Source: Candidatus Accumulibacter cognatus (lineage in GTDB: Bacteria > Pseudomonadota > Gammaproteobacteria > Burkholderiales > Rhodocyclaceae). Taken from it: a stretch of 64,000 bases of DNA. Shown here one piece after another: positions 8,989 to 18,531 of the stretch (its first letter is position 1; every line of letters starts with the position of its first letter). Made by a program: the position numbers and the translations under genes. The notes below the pieces were generated by a model. The model was given only the letters and a program-made list of their open reading frames with translations, was not told the origin of the DNA and did not search any database. Where the stretch lies: NCBI GenBank assembly GCA_013414765.1, contig CP058708.1:1917553-1981552 (forward strand). Reading direction: 5' to 3'.

Positions 8989-11900
8989 ATGCGGCGACGT
9001 GCGGGGTGGTGGGCAAGGATTGTACAGGTCATTATGCTGCTGGCGGTGGCGCTGGTGGTAGGTGCGGCAGGTACGCCGCAGGTGGAGCGTTTTACTCCGC
9101 AGGGTCAGGCGAAGGGCGTGCGCCAAGTGGCCGTGCGCTTTTCCGAGTCTATGGTTGCTTTCGGCGACCCGCGGCTGGCCGATCCCTTCAGCGTGAAGTG
9201 CGAAGGCGATCCCGAGCGCACCCAGGGGCGTGGCCGCTGGGCCGACCAGAGGAACTGGATCTATGACTTCGCTGCCGACCTGCCGGCAGGTCAGCGCTGC
9301 CGCTTCACACTGAACGCGGGTGTCAAGTCTGCAGCCGGGACTGCATTGGCGGGCAAGCGGGAGTTCACGTTCGACACCGGTGGCCCGGCGGCAATGTCTT
9401 CGCTCCCCGGCGAGGGAGAAGAAGACATCGATGAAGAGCAGATCTTCCTGCTTGCTTTCGATGCACCGCTCGACCCGGCGAGCTTTGCCGGTGCCTGGTG
9501 CGAAGCGGACGGGATCAACGAACAGATTCCGCTCAAGCTGCTGCCGGAAAAGGAAACCCGTGAATTGCTCACGGCCAACCGGGACAATGCGTTCAACCTG
9601 TTCAGGCTATATTTCCCGGATGGCCATGATTTCTCCATCGGCAAGCTGAAGGTCGAGGACAAACGCTTCCGCGATCTGCCGGTGGCCGGCGCGAAATGCG
9701 CGCGGCGGCTGCCGGCCGGTGCGCAGGTGTCCATCGTGATCGGCCCCGAGGTGAAATCGAAGACCGGTCTTGCGCGCGGGGCGCCGCAGCGTCTCAAGTT
9801 CCGGGTGCGGCCCGATTTCGTGGTCGACCTGACTTGCCAGCGCGTCAAAAAGGATGCGGCCTGTCTGCCGATCACACCAATCATGCTGGCATTCAACGCG
9901 CCGGTGCCGCGCGCAGCGGCGGCGGGCATCCGGTTGAAAAGCGAACCCGGGCAGACCTTCGAACCGGTGTTGGAGCCGCACGTCAAGACCGTTGACAGCG
10001 TCGAGTTCCGCGGCCCGTTCCCGGAAAAGACCCGGTTCACCGTCGAACTGCCGCGCGGCTTCAAGGATGATGCCGGCCGCGAACCGAAGAACAAGGCATC
10101 CTTCCCGCTGCCCACGGCCACCGACGAGCACCCGCCGCTCGTCAAGTTTCCGGGCCGCTTCGGTATCCTCGAACTGAAGGCCGAGCCGGTGTTGCCGGTG
10201 ACGGTACGCAATGTGGAGCCCACGCTGGCCGGGCAGACGATCGCGTTGCCGGCGACCGCTGCTGTTCCCGGCCGCTCGCTGCGCCTCGCCAACGACGAGA
10301 CGCAGATCATGCAGCGACTGCAGCGCTTCCTGAACAAGGAATCGGAGTACTTCGACCGGCTGCGCGGTGAGAACCGCCCCTATCCGCGCGAGGGCGAAAT
10401 CTCGGCCATCCGGGAGGGCGACCAGGCGACCGCCTTCGAGCTGCCGCGCGCTGGCGGCGACAAGCCGATGGATGTGATCGGCATTCCGCTGCCGAAGCCG
10501 GGGTTTTACATCGTGGAGCTGGCAAGCCCACGCCTCGGGCGCGCACTGCACGATGCGGAGAAGCCTTATTACGTGTCGACCAGCGTGCTCGTCACGAACC
10601 TTGCCGTGCACCTCAAACATGGCCGTGAAGGGTCGCTGGTCTGGGTAACCGCGCTCGACAACGGCAGACCGGTGGCCGAAGCAAAGGTCAGCGTGCGCGA
10701 CTGCACGGGCCGGGCCTGGTTCACGGGCACCACCGATGCGAACGGCATTGCCCGGGCAGGCGACCAGCTGCCTTTCGCGCAGGACGTTGCGAGGTGCGGC
10801 GACTACCGGCGCGCGCTGGTGGCGTTCGCGCGCGTGGGCGAAGACCTGTCGTTCACGTATTCGGACTGGAACGAGGGCATCCAGCCGTGGAATTTCAACC
10901 TGCGCCACAACGCCGACCGCAGGACGCCGCTGTCCATCCACACGGTGTTCGACCGCACGCTGTTCCGCGCCGGCGAGACGGTCAGCATGAAGCATGTCGC
11001 GCGCGTGCCGGTCAGTGCCGGTTTCCGCGTTCCAAGCAATGCCGAATTGCCGTCCGCGATCGAGATCGAACATCTTGGCAGTGGCCAGAAATACAAGCTC
11101 ACCACGCACTTCGACGACCAGGGCGTGGCCGACGGTACCTGGAAGATTCCGCCCGAGGCAAAGCTCGGCAGCTACCGGCTCAACTGGCCAGGGCGTGCCA
11201 TCCAGGGACAGGCCGAGTTCCGCGTGGAAGCGTTCCGCGTGCCGCTGATGCGTGCTGCACTCGCCGCACCGAAAGAGCCGTTGATCCGCCCATCGGCGGC
11301 CAAGCTCGACGCGGCGGTGAATTACCTTTCTGGCGGTCCTGCCTCCGGCCTGCCGGTGAAGGTGCGCCATCGGATCGAGAACCGCGGGGTGTCGTTCGCG
11401 AGTTACCCCGGGTTCCGTTTCGATAGCGAACCCCTGCAGGAAGGAATCGTCATCGGCTCGTCCACCGACGCCTTCGGTACCTACGATCCTGACGAGGACG
11501 GCGGTGCTCCCGGCAACCAAAGCGCGGGCCCCACGGCCGCACGCACATTGACGCTCGATGGCGCCGGCACAGCGGCGATTTCGATTGACCAGCTCGCACC
11601 GGTCGTTCGGCCTGCCAGTCTGTTCGTCGAGATGGAATATAACGATCCGAATGGCGAACGCCTGGCCGTCGCAACCCGCGTCGCCTTGCATCCGGCAGCG
11701 CTTTACCTCGGCCTCAAGCCAGACGGCTGGGTGGCCAACAAGAACGGCGTGCGGGTGCAGGTGGTGGCGCTCGATCCGGCCGGCAAACCGCTCGCCAGCC
11801 AAGCGGTGCGGGTCGATCTCTACGAGCGCAAGAGCTTTTCCAGCCGGCGGCGTTTGATCGGCGGCTTCTACGCTTACGAATCGACGACCGAAACGAAAAA

Positions 11901-14844
11901 ACTCGGCGGCGGCTGCTCGGGCACGACCGACGAGCGCGGCTTCCTGTTCTGCACGGTCAAACCCGGTCTGTCCGGCGAGCTGATCCTGCTGGCGCGCGCG
12001 CAGGACAAGCAGGGTCACGAGACGCAGGCAAGCACCAGCGTCTGGGTCCGCGGTGTCGACGAATGGTGGTTCGAACCCTCGGACAGCGACCGCATCGACC
12101 TGATTCCGGAGAAAAAGCGCTACGAGCCAGGCGAGACGGCGAAGTTCCAGGTGCGCATGCCGTTCCGTGCGGCAACCGTGCTGGTGACGGTCGAGCGCGA
12201 AGGCGTGCTGGAGCAGAAGGTGGTAGCGCTCGATGGCCAGTCGCCGGTCATCGAAGTACCGATCATCGGCAGCTATGGTCCCAACGTCTTCGTGTCGGCT
12301 CTCGCCGTGCGCGGGCGCGTCGACCCCGAGGTACCGGGTCCGTACGCGTGGCTTAAGCGCGCGTTCTACCGTCTGGGCTACTGGCTCGGCCTGGTGGACG
12401 AAATCCCGGTCGAGCGCGACACCCGCCCGACAGCGCTGGTGGACCTGTCCAAGCCCGCTTACAAGCTCGGCATGGCCGAGATCAAGGTTGGGCACCGTGC
12501 TTACACGCTCGCGGTGAAGGTCACCGCCGACCGCGACGTTTTCCGGGTTCGTGAAACGGCGCGAGTCAATGTACAGGTCACGGATAGCGACGGCAAACCC
12601 GCTGCCCACGGTGAGATCGCACTCGCCGCGGTGGACGAAGGGCTGCTGGAACTGTCGGACAACCCCTCGTGGAATCTGCTCGATGCCCTGCTGGGTGAGC
12701 GTCCCGTGGAAGTGAGCACCGCGACGGCGCAGGGACAGGTGATCGGCAAACGGCACTTCGGCAAGAAGGCGGCGGCGCCCGGCGGCGGTGGCGGACAGGG
12801 TGGCGCGCGTGAATTGTTCGATACGCTGCTGCTGTGGAAGGCTCGCGTCCCGCTCGACGCGCAGGGTCACGCCGTGCTGGACGTGCCGCTCAACGATGTG
12901 CTGTCCGCCTTCCGCATCGTGGCCGTCGCGCAGGCCGGTGCCGACCGGTTCGGCACCGGCCGCACCAATATCCGCACCACGCAGGACCTGATGCTGCTCT
13001 CCGGCCTGCCGCCATTGGTGCGCGAAGAGGACGAATTCACCGGCATGTTCACGCTGCGCAACACCACCGGCCAGGCGCTGGCGGCACGTTTCGAGTGGTT
13101 GCTACGCGACCTGCCAGCGGATGATCCCAACGGCCACGTGATCGCCCACGGCAATGCTGCGGTGGCGCTCGCGGCCAATGAAGCGAAGCTCGTCCCCGTG
13201 CCGGTCAAGGTGCCGGTCAACATCACCGGCCTGTACTGGGAAGTGACCGCGACCGCCAAGGAGAGCACGCGCGACCGGCTGCGCGTGGCGCAGAAGGTCA
13301 TCGAAGTGCATCCGGTGCGGGTTCATCAGGCGACGCTTGCTCAGCTCGACAAACGTCTGGAATTCCTGGCAGAGCGTCCAGCCGGCGCGGTGCCGGGGCG
13401 CGGCGGCATCCGCGTGGAAGTGATGGGGACCCTGGCCGGCGAAATGTCCGGCGTGCGCGAGTATTTTCAGCGCTACCCCTACACCTGCATCGAACAGCGC
13501 ACCTCACGGGCCATCGGCCTGGGTGATGACGCCTTGTGGAAGAGCGTCGCAGGCAGCCTGCCGAATTATCTGGATTACGACGGGCTGGTCCGTTACTTCC
13601 CGGTGGACGCGGCTCAGGGCAGCGATGCGCTGACGGCATACCTGGTACAGATCGCGAACGCCAGCGGCCGGGAATGGCCGGAACAGGCGCTGGATCGTAT
13701 GCTGAGGGGACTGGAAGCATTCGCGACGGGCCGCATCGTACGCGGCAGTGCGTTGCCGACGGCGGATCTGACGGTACGCAAGCTCGCCGCCATCGAAGCC
13801 CTTGCACGGCACGGCCGCGCGAAACCGGAGATGCTGGAGTCCATCAGCATCGACCCGGCGCTGTGGCCGACCTCGGCCTTGCTCGACTGGATCGGCATCC
13901 TGCAGCGGGTGGACAAGTTGCAGCGCCGCACCGAGCGGCTGCAGGAAGCGCTGGCGCTGCTGCGCGGACGCCTGAACTTCCAGGGCACGGTGATGACCTT
14001 CTCCACCGAGCGCACGGATGCACTGTGGTGGCTCATGGTGTCGGCGGACGTGAACGCCAACCGTGCGCTGCTGGCGGTGTTGAACGAAGCCGACTGGCGT
14101 GAGGACATGGGACGCCTCGTGCGCGGATCGCTGGCGCGGCAGAAGCGCGGGCACTGGGGCACCACGGTTGCGAATGCCTGGGGCACGGTCGCGATCGCGC
14201 GCTTCGCTCAGGCCTTCGAGCAGGTGCCGGCAAGCGGCAGCGCGGTCGCCACGCTCGGCGGCTCGACGCTCAACCTCCCGGTGAGTAACGTAAAGCAGAC
14301 GCGCGACTTCGAATGGCCCCCGGCGCGCGAAATGTTCTCGCTGACGCATACCGGCCAGGGTGCACCGTGGGCGATCGTGCAGGCGCGTGCGGCGCTGCCG
14401 CTGAAGGCGCCCTTGTTCACCGGCTACCGCATCCAGCGCACGCTGACGCCGGTGGAGCAGAAGGACAAGGCGGTCTGGTCGCGTGGCGACGTCTACCGCG
14501 TGACGCTGGAAATCGACGCGCAAAACGACATGACCTGGGTGGTGGTCGATGATCCGATCCCCAGCGGCGCAGCGATCCTGGGCAGCGGTCTTGGCCGCGA
14601 TGCCGCTGTCCTGACGGCGGGCGAGATGAACACTGGCACGGCAGGGCCGATGTTCATCGAGCGCAGCTTCGAGGCTTACCGGGCTTACTACGAGTTCGTT
14701 CCCAAGGGCCATTTCAAGCTTGAATACACGGTGCGCGTGAACAATCCTGGCCGCTTCGACCTTCCGGCCACACGGGTGGAGGCGATGTACGCCCCGGAAA
14801 TGTTCGGCGAGGTGCCGAACTCGGTGCTGGCCGTGGCGCCGTGA
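8989..14844 (+). CDS. Bacterial alpha-2-macroglobulin (YfhM-like) with thioester motif
   Basis: 1951 residues from the ATG at 8989 (GAAAGG site 8 bp upstream; an in-frame ATG at 8965 is possible). A signal peptide with a hydrophobic core IVQVIMLLAVALVV opens it; there is no lipobox cysteine. Repeated beta-sandwich (MG) domains follow, with LSIHTVFDRTLFRAGETV and YEPGETAKFQVRMPF as typical MG starts, then the thioester domain with YPYTCIEQ (nucleotides 13477-13500), the reactive Cys-x-Glu-Gln. Bacterial A2Ms trap proteases that reach the periplasm. It overlaps pbpC by 4 bp (GTGA); this A2M-PBP1C pairing is a known conserved arrangement, thought to link protease trapping with wall repair. Confidence 0.95.
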   Translation: MRRRAGWWARIVQVIMLLAVALVVGAAGTPQVERFTPQGQAKGVRQVAVRFSESMVAFGDPRLADPFSVKCEGDPERTQGRGRWADQRNWIYDFAADLPAGQRCRFTLNAGVKSAAGTALAGKREFTFDTGGPAAMSSLPGEGEEDIDEEQIFLLAFDAPLDPASFAGAWCEADGINEQIPLKLLPEKETRELLTANRDNAFNLFRLYFPDGHDFSIGKLKVEDKRFRDLPVAGAKCARRLPAGAQVSIVIGPEVKSKTGLARGAPQRLKFRVRPDFVVDLTCQRVKKDAACLPITPIMLAFNAPVPRAAAAGIRLKSEPGQTFEPVLEPHVKTVDSVEFRGPFPEKTRFTVELPRGFKDDAGREPKNKASFPLPTATDEHPPLVKFPGRFGILELKAEPVLPVTVRNVEPTLAGQTIALPATAAVPGRSLRLANDETQIMQRLQRFLNKESEYFDRLRGENRPYPREGEISAIREGDQATAFELPRAGGDKPMDVIGIPLPKPGFYIVELASPRLGRALHDAEKPYYVSTSVLVTNLAVHLKHGREGSLVWVTALDNGRPVAEAKVSVRDCTGRAWFTGTTDANGIARAGDQLPFAQDVARCGDYRRALVAFARVGEDLSFTYSDWNEGIQPWNFNLRHNADRRTPLSIHTVFDRTLFRAGETVSMKHVARVPVSAGFRVPSNAELPSAIEIEHLGSGQKYKLTTHFDDQGVADGTWKIPPEAKLGSYRLNWPGRAIQGQAEFRVEAFRVPLMRAALAAPKEPLIRPSAAKLDAAVNYLSGGPASGLPVKVRHRIENRGVSFASYPGFRFDSEPLQEGIVIGSSTDAFGTYDPDEDGGAPGNQSAGPTAARTLTLDGAGTAAISIDQLAPVVRPASLFVEMEYNDPNGERLAVATRVALHPAALYLGLKPDGWVANKNGVRVQVVALDPAGKPLASQAVRVDLYERKSFSSRRRLIGGFYAYESTTETKKLGGGCSGTTDERGFLFCTVKPGLSGELILLARAQDKQGHETQASTSVWVRGVDEWWFEPSDSDRIDLIPEKKRYEPGETAKFQVRMPFRAATVLVTVEREGVLEQKVVALDGQSPVIEVPIIGSYGPNVFVSALAVRGRVDPEVPGPYAWLKRAFYRLGYWLGLVDEIPVERDTRPTALVDLSKPAYKLGMAEIKVGHRAYTLAVKVTADRDVFRVRETARVNVQVTDSDGKPAAHGEIALAAVDEGLLELSDNPSWNLLDALLGERPVEVSTATAQGQVIGKRHFGKKAAAPGGGGGQGGARELFDTLLLWKARVPLDAQGHAVLDVPLNDVLSAFRIVAVAQAGADRFGTGRTNIRTTQDLMLLSGLPPLVREEDEFTGMFTLRNTTGQALAARFEWLLRDLPADDPNGHVIAHGNAAVALAANEAKLVPVPVKVPVNITGLYWEVTATAKESTRDRLRVAQKVIEVHPVRVHQATLAQLDKRLEFLAERPAGAVPGRGGIRVEVMGTLAGEMSGVREYFQRYPYTCIEQRTSRAIGLGDDALWKSVAGSLPNYLDYDGLVRYFPVDAAQGSDALTAYLVQIANASGREWPEQALDRMLRGLEAFATGRIVRGSALPTADLTVRKLAAIEALARHGRAKPEMLESISIDPALWPTSALLDWIGILQRVDKLQRRTERLQEALALLRGRLNFQGTVMTFSTERTDALWWLMVSADVNANRALLAVLNEADWREDMGRLVRGSLARQKRGHWGTTVANAWGTVAIARFAQAFEQVPASGSAVATLGGSTLNLPVSNVKQTRDFEWPPAREMFSLTHTGQGAPWAIVQARAALPLKAPLFTGYRIQRTLTPVEQKDKAVWSRGDVYRVTLEIDAQNDMTWVVVDDPIPSGAAILGSGLGRDAAVLTAGEMNTGTAGPMFIERSFEAYRAYYEFVPKGHFKLEYTVRVNNPGRFDLPATRVEAMYAPEMFGEVPNSVLAVAP

Positions 14845-17021
14845 AACGCCGCATCCTCCTTGCGCTTGCCGGTGGCACGCTCGTCACCGCAGGCGCATTG
14901 ACCCTGTCGATGTTCATCGCGCCGTATCCGGTCGTTCCGCTCGACTCGGTGCGCGCGGCCTGGCGCGCCTCCGATGCCTGGTTGCTCGATCGTCATGGCG
15001 AGCCGCTGTCGCGCGTGCGCGTGGACCACCAGCGCCGCCGCGGCGACTGGATTACGCCGGCCGAGGTGTCGCCCGCATTCGTGGCGGCGGTGCTGGCCGC
15101 CGAGGATCGCCGCTTCCACGCACACGCCGGGGTGGACTGGCCCGGCATGATCGGCGCATTCTGGCAGACCTTGACCGGGGGGCGGCGCGGCGGCAGCACG
15201 CTGACCATGCAGGTGGCGGCGGCTGTGCACCCGAAACTCGCCAGGAGCGGCGCGCGCGACGTGCTGCAGAAATGGCGGCAGATGCGACAGGCGCTCGCGA
15301 TCGAGCGCTCATGGCGCAAGGACGAAGTGCTGGAAGCGTGGCTCAACCTCACGCCTTTCCGCGGAGAACTCGAAGGCACCGACGCGGCCGCGCGCGCGCT
15401 GTTTGGAAAACGGGCGGCAGGGCTGGACCGCAGCGAGAGCGCCCTGCTGGCGTCGCTGGTGCGCGCGCCGAATGCCCGCCTGGTGCAGGTTGCGCGCCGG
15501 GCCTGCGCGCTGCTGGCGCTTGGCGTGGACTCGGAAGAATGCCTGCTGATCCAGTCGATGGCGGCGCAAGGACTGCGGCACGGGCCAGCGCGGCATGCCA
15601 TCGGCGGCGATGCTCCGCATCTCGCGCGCCGGCTGCTCTCCGCGCCGGGACAAAGGCTGGTGAGTACGCTGGACGCACGTGTGCAACGCTTTGCCGTCGA
15701 AACGCTGACGCGGCACCTGCATGAACTGAACGGGCGCCAGGTCGAGGACGGAGCGCTGCTCGTGCTCGACAACCCCACCGGCGAGATCATCGCCTGGGTA
15801 GGTTCCAGCGGCGGCCTGTCGAACGCCGGAGAGGTGGACGGCGTCACGGCGCGGCGGCAGGCGGGCAGCACACTCAAGCCCTTTCTTTACGCGCTGGCGA
15901 TCGAGAAGCAACTGCTGACCGCAGCGTCGATTCTGGATGACTCGCCGTTGGCGGTCACGACACCGGCAGGGCTATATGTACCGCAAAACTACGACCACAG
16001 TTTCCGAGGCAGCGTGTCGCTGCGGCAGTCGCTGGCCTCTTCGCTGAATGTGCCTGCAGTACGCACGGTCACGCTGGTGGGGCACGAGGCATTCTATCGG
16101 CAATTGAAGGGGTTGGGCTTCGATACGCTCGACCGTGATGCCCACCACTACAGCTACGCACTGGCGCTGGGGGGGGCAGACGTGACGCTGCTGCAGCTGA
16201 CGAATGCCTATCGCACGCTCGCCAATGGCGGTTGGTCAGGGGCTGTGGTCACCACGCCGACTGCGCAGACGCGGGACGATGAAGGAGAGCAGGTCATGAC
16301 GGCGCAGGCGGCATTCATCGTCGGCGACATCCTTGCCGACCCGGCTGCGCGTGCGCTGACCTTTGGTCTCGCCAGTCCGCTGGCCACGCGCTACGCGGCA
16401 AGCGTAAAAACCGGCACCAGCAAGGACATGCGCGACAACTGGGCGGTAGGCTACAGCGACCGCTACACGGTGGGAGTGTGGGTTGGCAACTTCTCGGGCA
16501 AGCCCATGCATGATGTCTCCGGCGTCACCGGCGCCGCGCCGGTTTGGCGCGAGGTGATGGACTTTCTGCAGCAAGGCGTCGAGCCTGCCCAGCGGGAGCC
16601 GCCGGAGGGCCTGGTCCGCCAGCGCGTCGTCTATGCGGATGGCAGCGAGCCGGCGCGCGAGGAATGGTTCGTAGCGGGAACCGAAACGGCGACGGTCACC
16701 CCGGTAGGTTCCATGGCCGGCCGTCCGCGTATCGAGTCGCCGGCCAACGGTGCGATTTACGCCGTCGATCCGGACATTCCCCGCGACCGCCAGCGCTTGA
16801 CGCTGAGGGCACGCGCCGCAGCGCGTACCGCAGCGCGCGGCCACTGGTTCGAGTTTGACGACGGTACGCGTCTGCGCGCGGATGCGCCGCAGCTCTGGCC
16901 GCCGACACCGGGCCGTCACGAGATGGCCCTGGTGGACGCGCAGGGCACGGAAATCGACCGGGTACGGTTTGAGGTGAGAGGATTGCGAAGGCCCGGATCG
17001 GGGCTTGCATCCTCGCGCTGA
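14841..17021 (+). CDS. pbpC: Penicillin-binding protein 1C
   Basis: 726 residues with a GTG start overlapping the A2M stop. One N-terminal membrane anchor is followed by a GT51 glycosyltransferase domain, with catalytic Glu88 in AAEDRRFHAHAGVD and then GGSTLTMQ. The transpeptidase domain has S343-T-L-K346 in AGSTLKPF, S401-L-N403 and K523-T-G. A C-terminal BiPBP_C domain (RIESPANGAIYAVDPDIP) marks it as PBP1C rather than PBP1A/1B. It polymerises and crosslinks peptidoglycan at the outer face of the inner membrane. All catalytic motifs are present. Confidence 0.96.
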   Translation: MKRRILLALAGGTLVTAGALTLSMFIAPYPVVPLDSVRAAWRASDAWLLDRHGEPLSRVRVDHQRRRGDWITPAEVSPAFVAAVLAAEDRRFHAHAGVDWPGMIGAFWQTLTGGRRGGSTLTMQVAAAVHPKLARSGARDVLQKWRQMRQALAIERSWRKDEVLEAWLNLTPFRGELEGTDAAARALFGKRAAGLDRSESALLASLVRAPNARLVQVARRACALLALGVDSEECLLIQSMAAQGLRHGPARHAIGGDAPHLARRLLSAPGQRLVSTLDARVQRFAVETLTRHLHELNGRQVEDGALLVLDNPTGEIIAWVGSSGGLSNAGEVDGVTARRQAGSTLKPFLYALAIEKQLLTAASILDDSPLAVTTPAGLYVPQNYDHSFRGSVSLRQSLASSLNVPAVRTVTLVGHEAFYRQLKGLGFDTLDRDAHHYSYALALGGADVTLLQLTNAYRTLANGGWSGAVVTTPTAQTRDDEGEQVMTAQAAFIVGDILADPAARALTFGLASPLATRYAASVKTGTSKDMRDNWAVGYSDRYTVGVWVGNFSGKPMHDVSGVTGAAPVWREVMDFLQQGVEPAQREPPEGLVRQRVVYADGSEPAREEWFVAGTETATVTPVGSMAGRPRIESPANGAIYAVDPDIPRDRQRLTLRARAAARTAARGHWFEFDDGTRLRADAPQLWPPTPGRHEMALVDAQGTEIDRVRFEVRGLRRPGSGLASSR

Positions 17022-17175
17022 ACATCCGTCGCGCACGCCTTGGCGCGCATTGGTGCACTCCTGCTGGAGATCGCAGCCGTGGCTGATGGGGGAATGGCTG
17101 CAATCCGTGACCTTTGATCCTGCTGAAATCGCTACCGTGTCCGACGATGCAACACTCGTTGCCGGAAGCCCGGTG

Positions 17176-18282
17176 CTACAGTCGGTCGGCAGGAATCGGC
17201 CGGCCGGTGAGGTGGCCCTGGATCAGATGGAAACCCATGTCGCGGCAGATTTGCGCTTCCTCTTCGAGCTCGATGCCTTCGGCCAGCGGCACTGAGCCCA
17301 GGTTCAACACGAGCTTGACCAGATCGCTGATCACTTGGCGTTTGCGTTCGCTTGCCAGATGGATGTCATGCAGCAGGCCCATGTCGAATTTCACGAAGTG
17401 CGCCGGCGCTTCGCCAAGTTCATTCAGCCGCGCCTGTCCTGCCCCAAAATCGTCGTAGGCAAAACGCACACCGATGTCGCGCAGGAAAGCGCTTAATTCA
17501 CGTAAGCGCAGCAGGTCGGTGACCGCAGATTCATGGATCTCGACGACCAGTTGTATTTCCGGTGTCTGCCGGCGCAAGGCCGTCAGCGATGCGAAAAACG
17601 GCTTGCTGAAAGTCTCCTTGGGGTGAGTGTTGATAAACAAGGGAAATTTGTGCAAGCGTGGAGCCATCGAGGTGATCGCGAATTTCCGGAAAGCGACGCT
17701 GAGGTCGATTTCGCGGTTCAGCGCCGTCGCCATTCGGAACAGGCGGATCGGGCTGCCGGACAGTTGCGGATGATTCGCTCGCCCGAGCAACTCGTAGGCG
17801 AAGATACGGCCATTGTGCGCATCGACGATGGGCTGTGCAGCACCGGAAATCCCCTGCCCGTTGAGCAGGTCGAGAAACTCGCCCTCATTCGCGACGAAGA
17901 GTTCGGACAGGTTCGCGCCCATCGGCATCAGCATGGTTCGCGAGTCGTTCGAGGGGATGAAACGCGTCTGATCAGGATGGTGCCGGCGGAGGCGAAACTC
18001 CGCCGTAAAGAAATGGATGATGTCGTTTTCCTGCAGCAGGCAGGAGCCTTCGATACGCTTGCGGTTCACGAAGGTGCCGTTGGTACTGTTCAGATCGGTC
18101 AGGCGAAGTTGCGCGCTGATGTCATCGTAGAGCATGGCATGCTTTCGGCTGAGGCCGGGCGTCGCCAGAACCAGATCGTTTTCCTGACCACGACCGATCC
18201 GGAAAGGCAGGTCGTCGATGTCGTAGTTCAAATGAGAACCATCGGCAGCAATGGATTCCAGAAACCAATGACTACTCTCCAC
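17176..18282 (-). CDS. FHA-EAL domain signalling protein
   Basis: 368 residues, no membrane segment. The N-terminal FHA domain (about 20-100) has IGRGQENDLVL, LSRKHAML and DLNSTNGTFVN, the phosphothreonine-binding loops. The C-terminal EAL domain (about 130-368) has AYELLGR in place of EAL(L), INTHPKE, VVEIHES, YDDFGAGQ, VKFDM, LAEGIE and QGHLTGRP. These keep the metal ligands and the catalytic Glu, so c-di-GMP phosphodiesterase activity is plausible. FHA fused to EAL suggests that a Ser/Thr-phosphorylated partner steers c-di-GMP breakdown. It is transcribed with or downstream of glnE after a 249-bp gap. No kinase is seen nearby. Confidence 0.9.
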   Translation of the reverse strand: MESSHWFLESIAADGSHLNYDIDDLPFRIGRGQENDLVLATPGLSRKHAMLYDDISAQLRLTDLNSTNGTFVNRKRIEGSCLLQENDIIHFFTAEFRLRRHHPDQTRFIPSNDSRTMLMPMGANLSELFVANEGEFLDLLNGQGISGAAQPIVDAHNGRIFAYELLGRANHPQLSGSPIRLFRMATALNREIDLSVAFRKFAITSMAPRLHKFPLFINTHPKETFSKPFFASLTALRRQTPEIQLVVEIHESAVTDLLRLRELSAFLRDIGVRFAYDDFGAGQARLNELGEAPAHFVKFDMGLLHDIHLASERKRQVISDLVKLVLNLGSVPLAEGIELEEEAQICRDMGFHLIQGHLTGRPIPADRL

Positions 18283-18531
18283 AGGACACTCCAGAGACTA
18301 TCCGCTGACAGGCCACGGCCCTTCGCGATGGGATGTGGTCGGGACGCCGAACTTCACCCACTCTGCCCCGACGGGTCGTGCGCAAGTCACGGTGCCTATC
18401 GCCTGTCGGCGTGACCCCCGCATGGCACGCGCATGAGTATGCCCAGCCCTCTCGGTTACTGTCAATCCTGTTGAGTGCGAAATGGGCAGGCATGCCCGCT
18501 GCGCTGGCTGAAGCCGGGGTAAAGGCGCAGT

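Noticed and set aside
9607-12870. Open frame of 1087 codons antisense to the alpha-2-macroglobulin gene
   Set aside because: No recognisable domain; long antisense frames are common in GC-rich genes and the plus strand encodes a clear protein.
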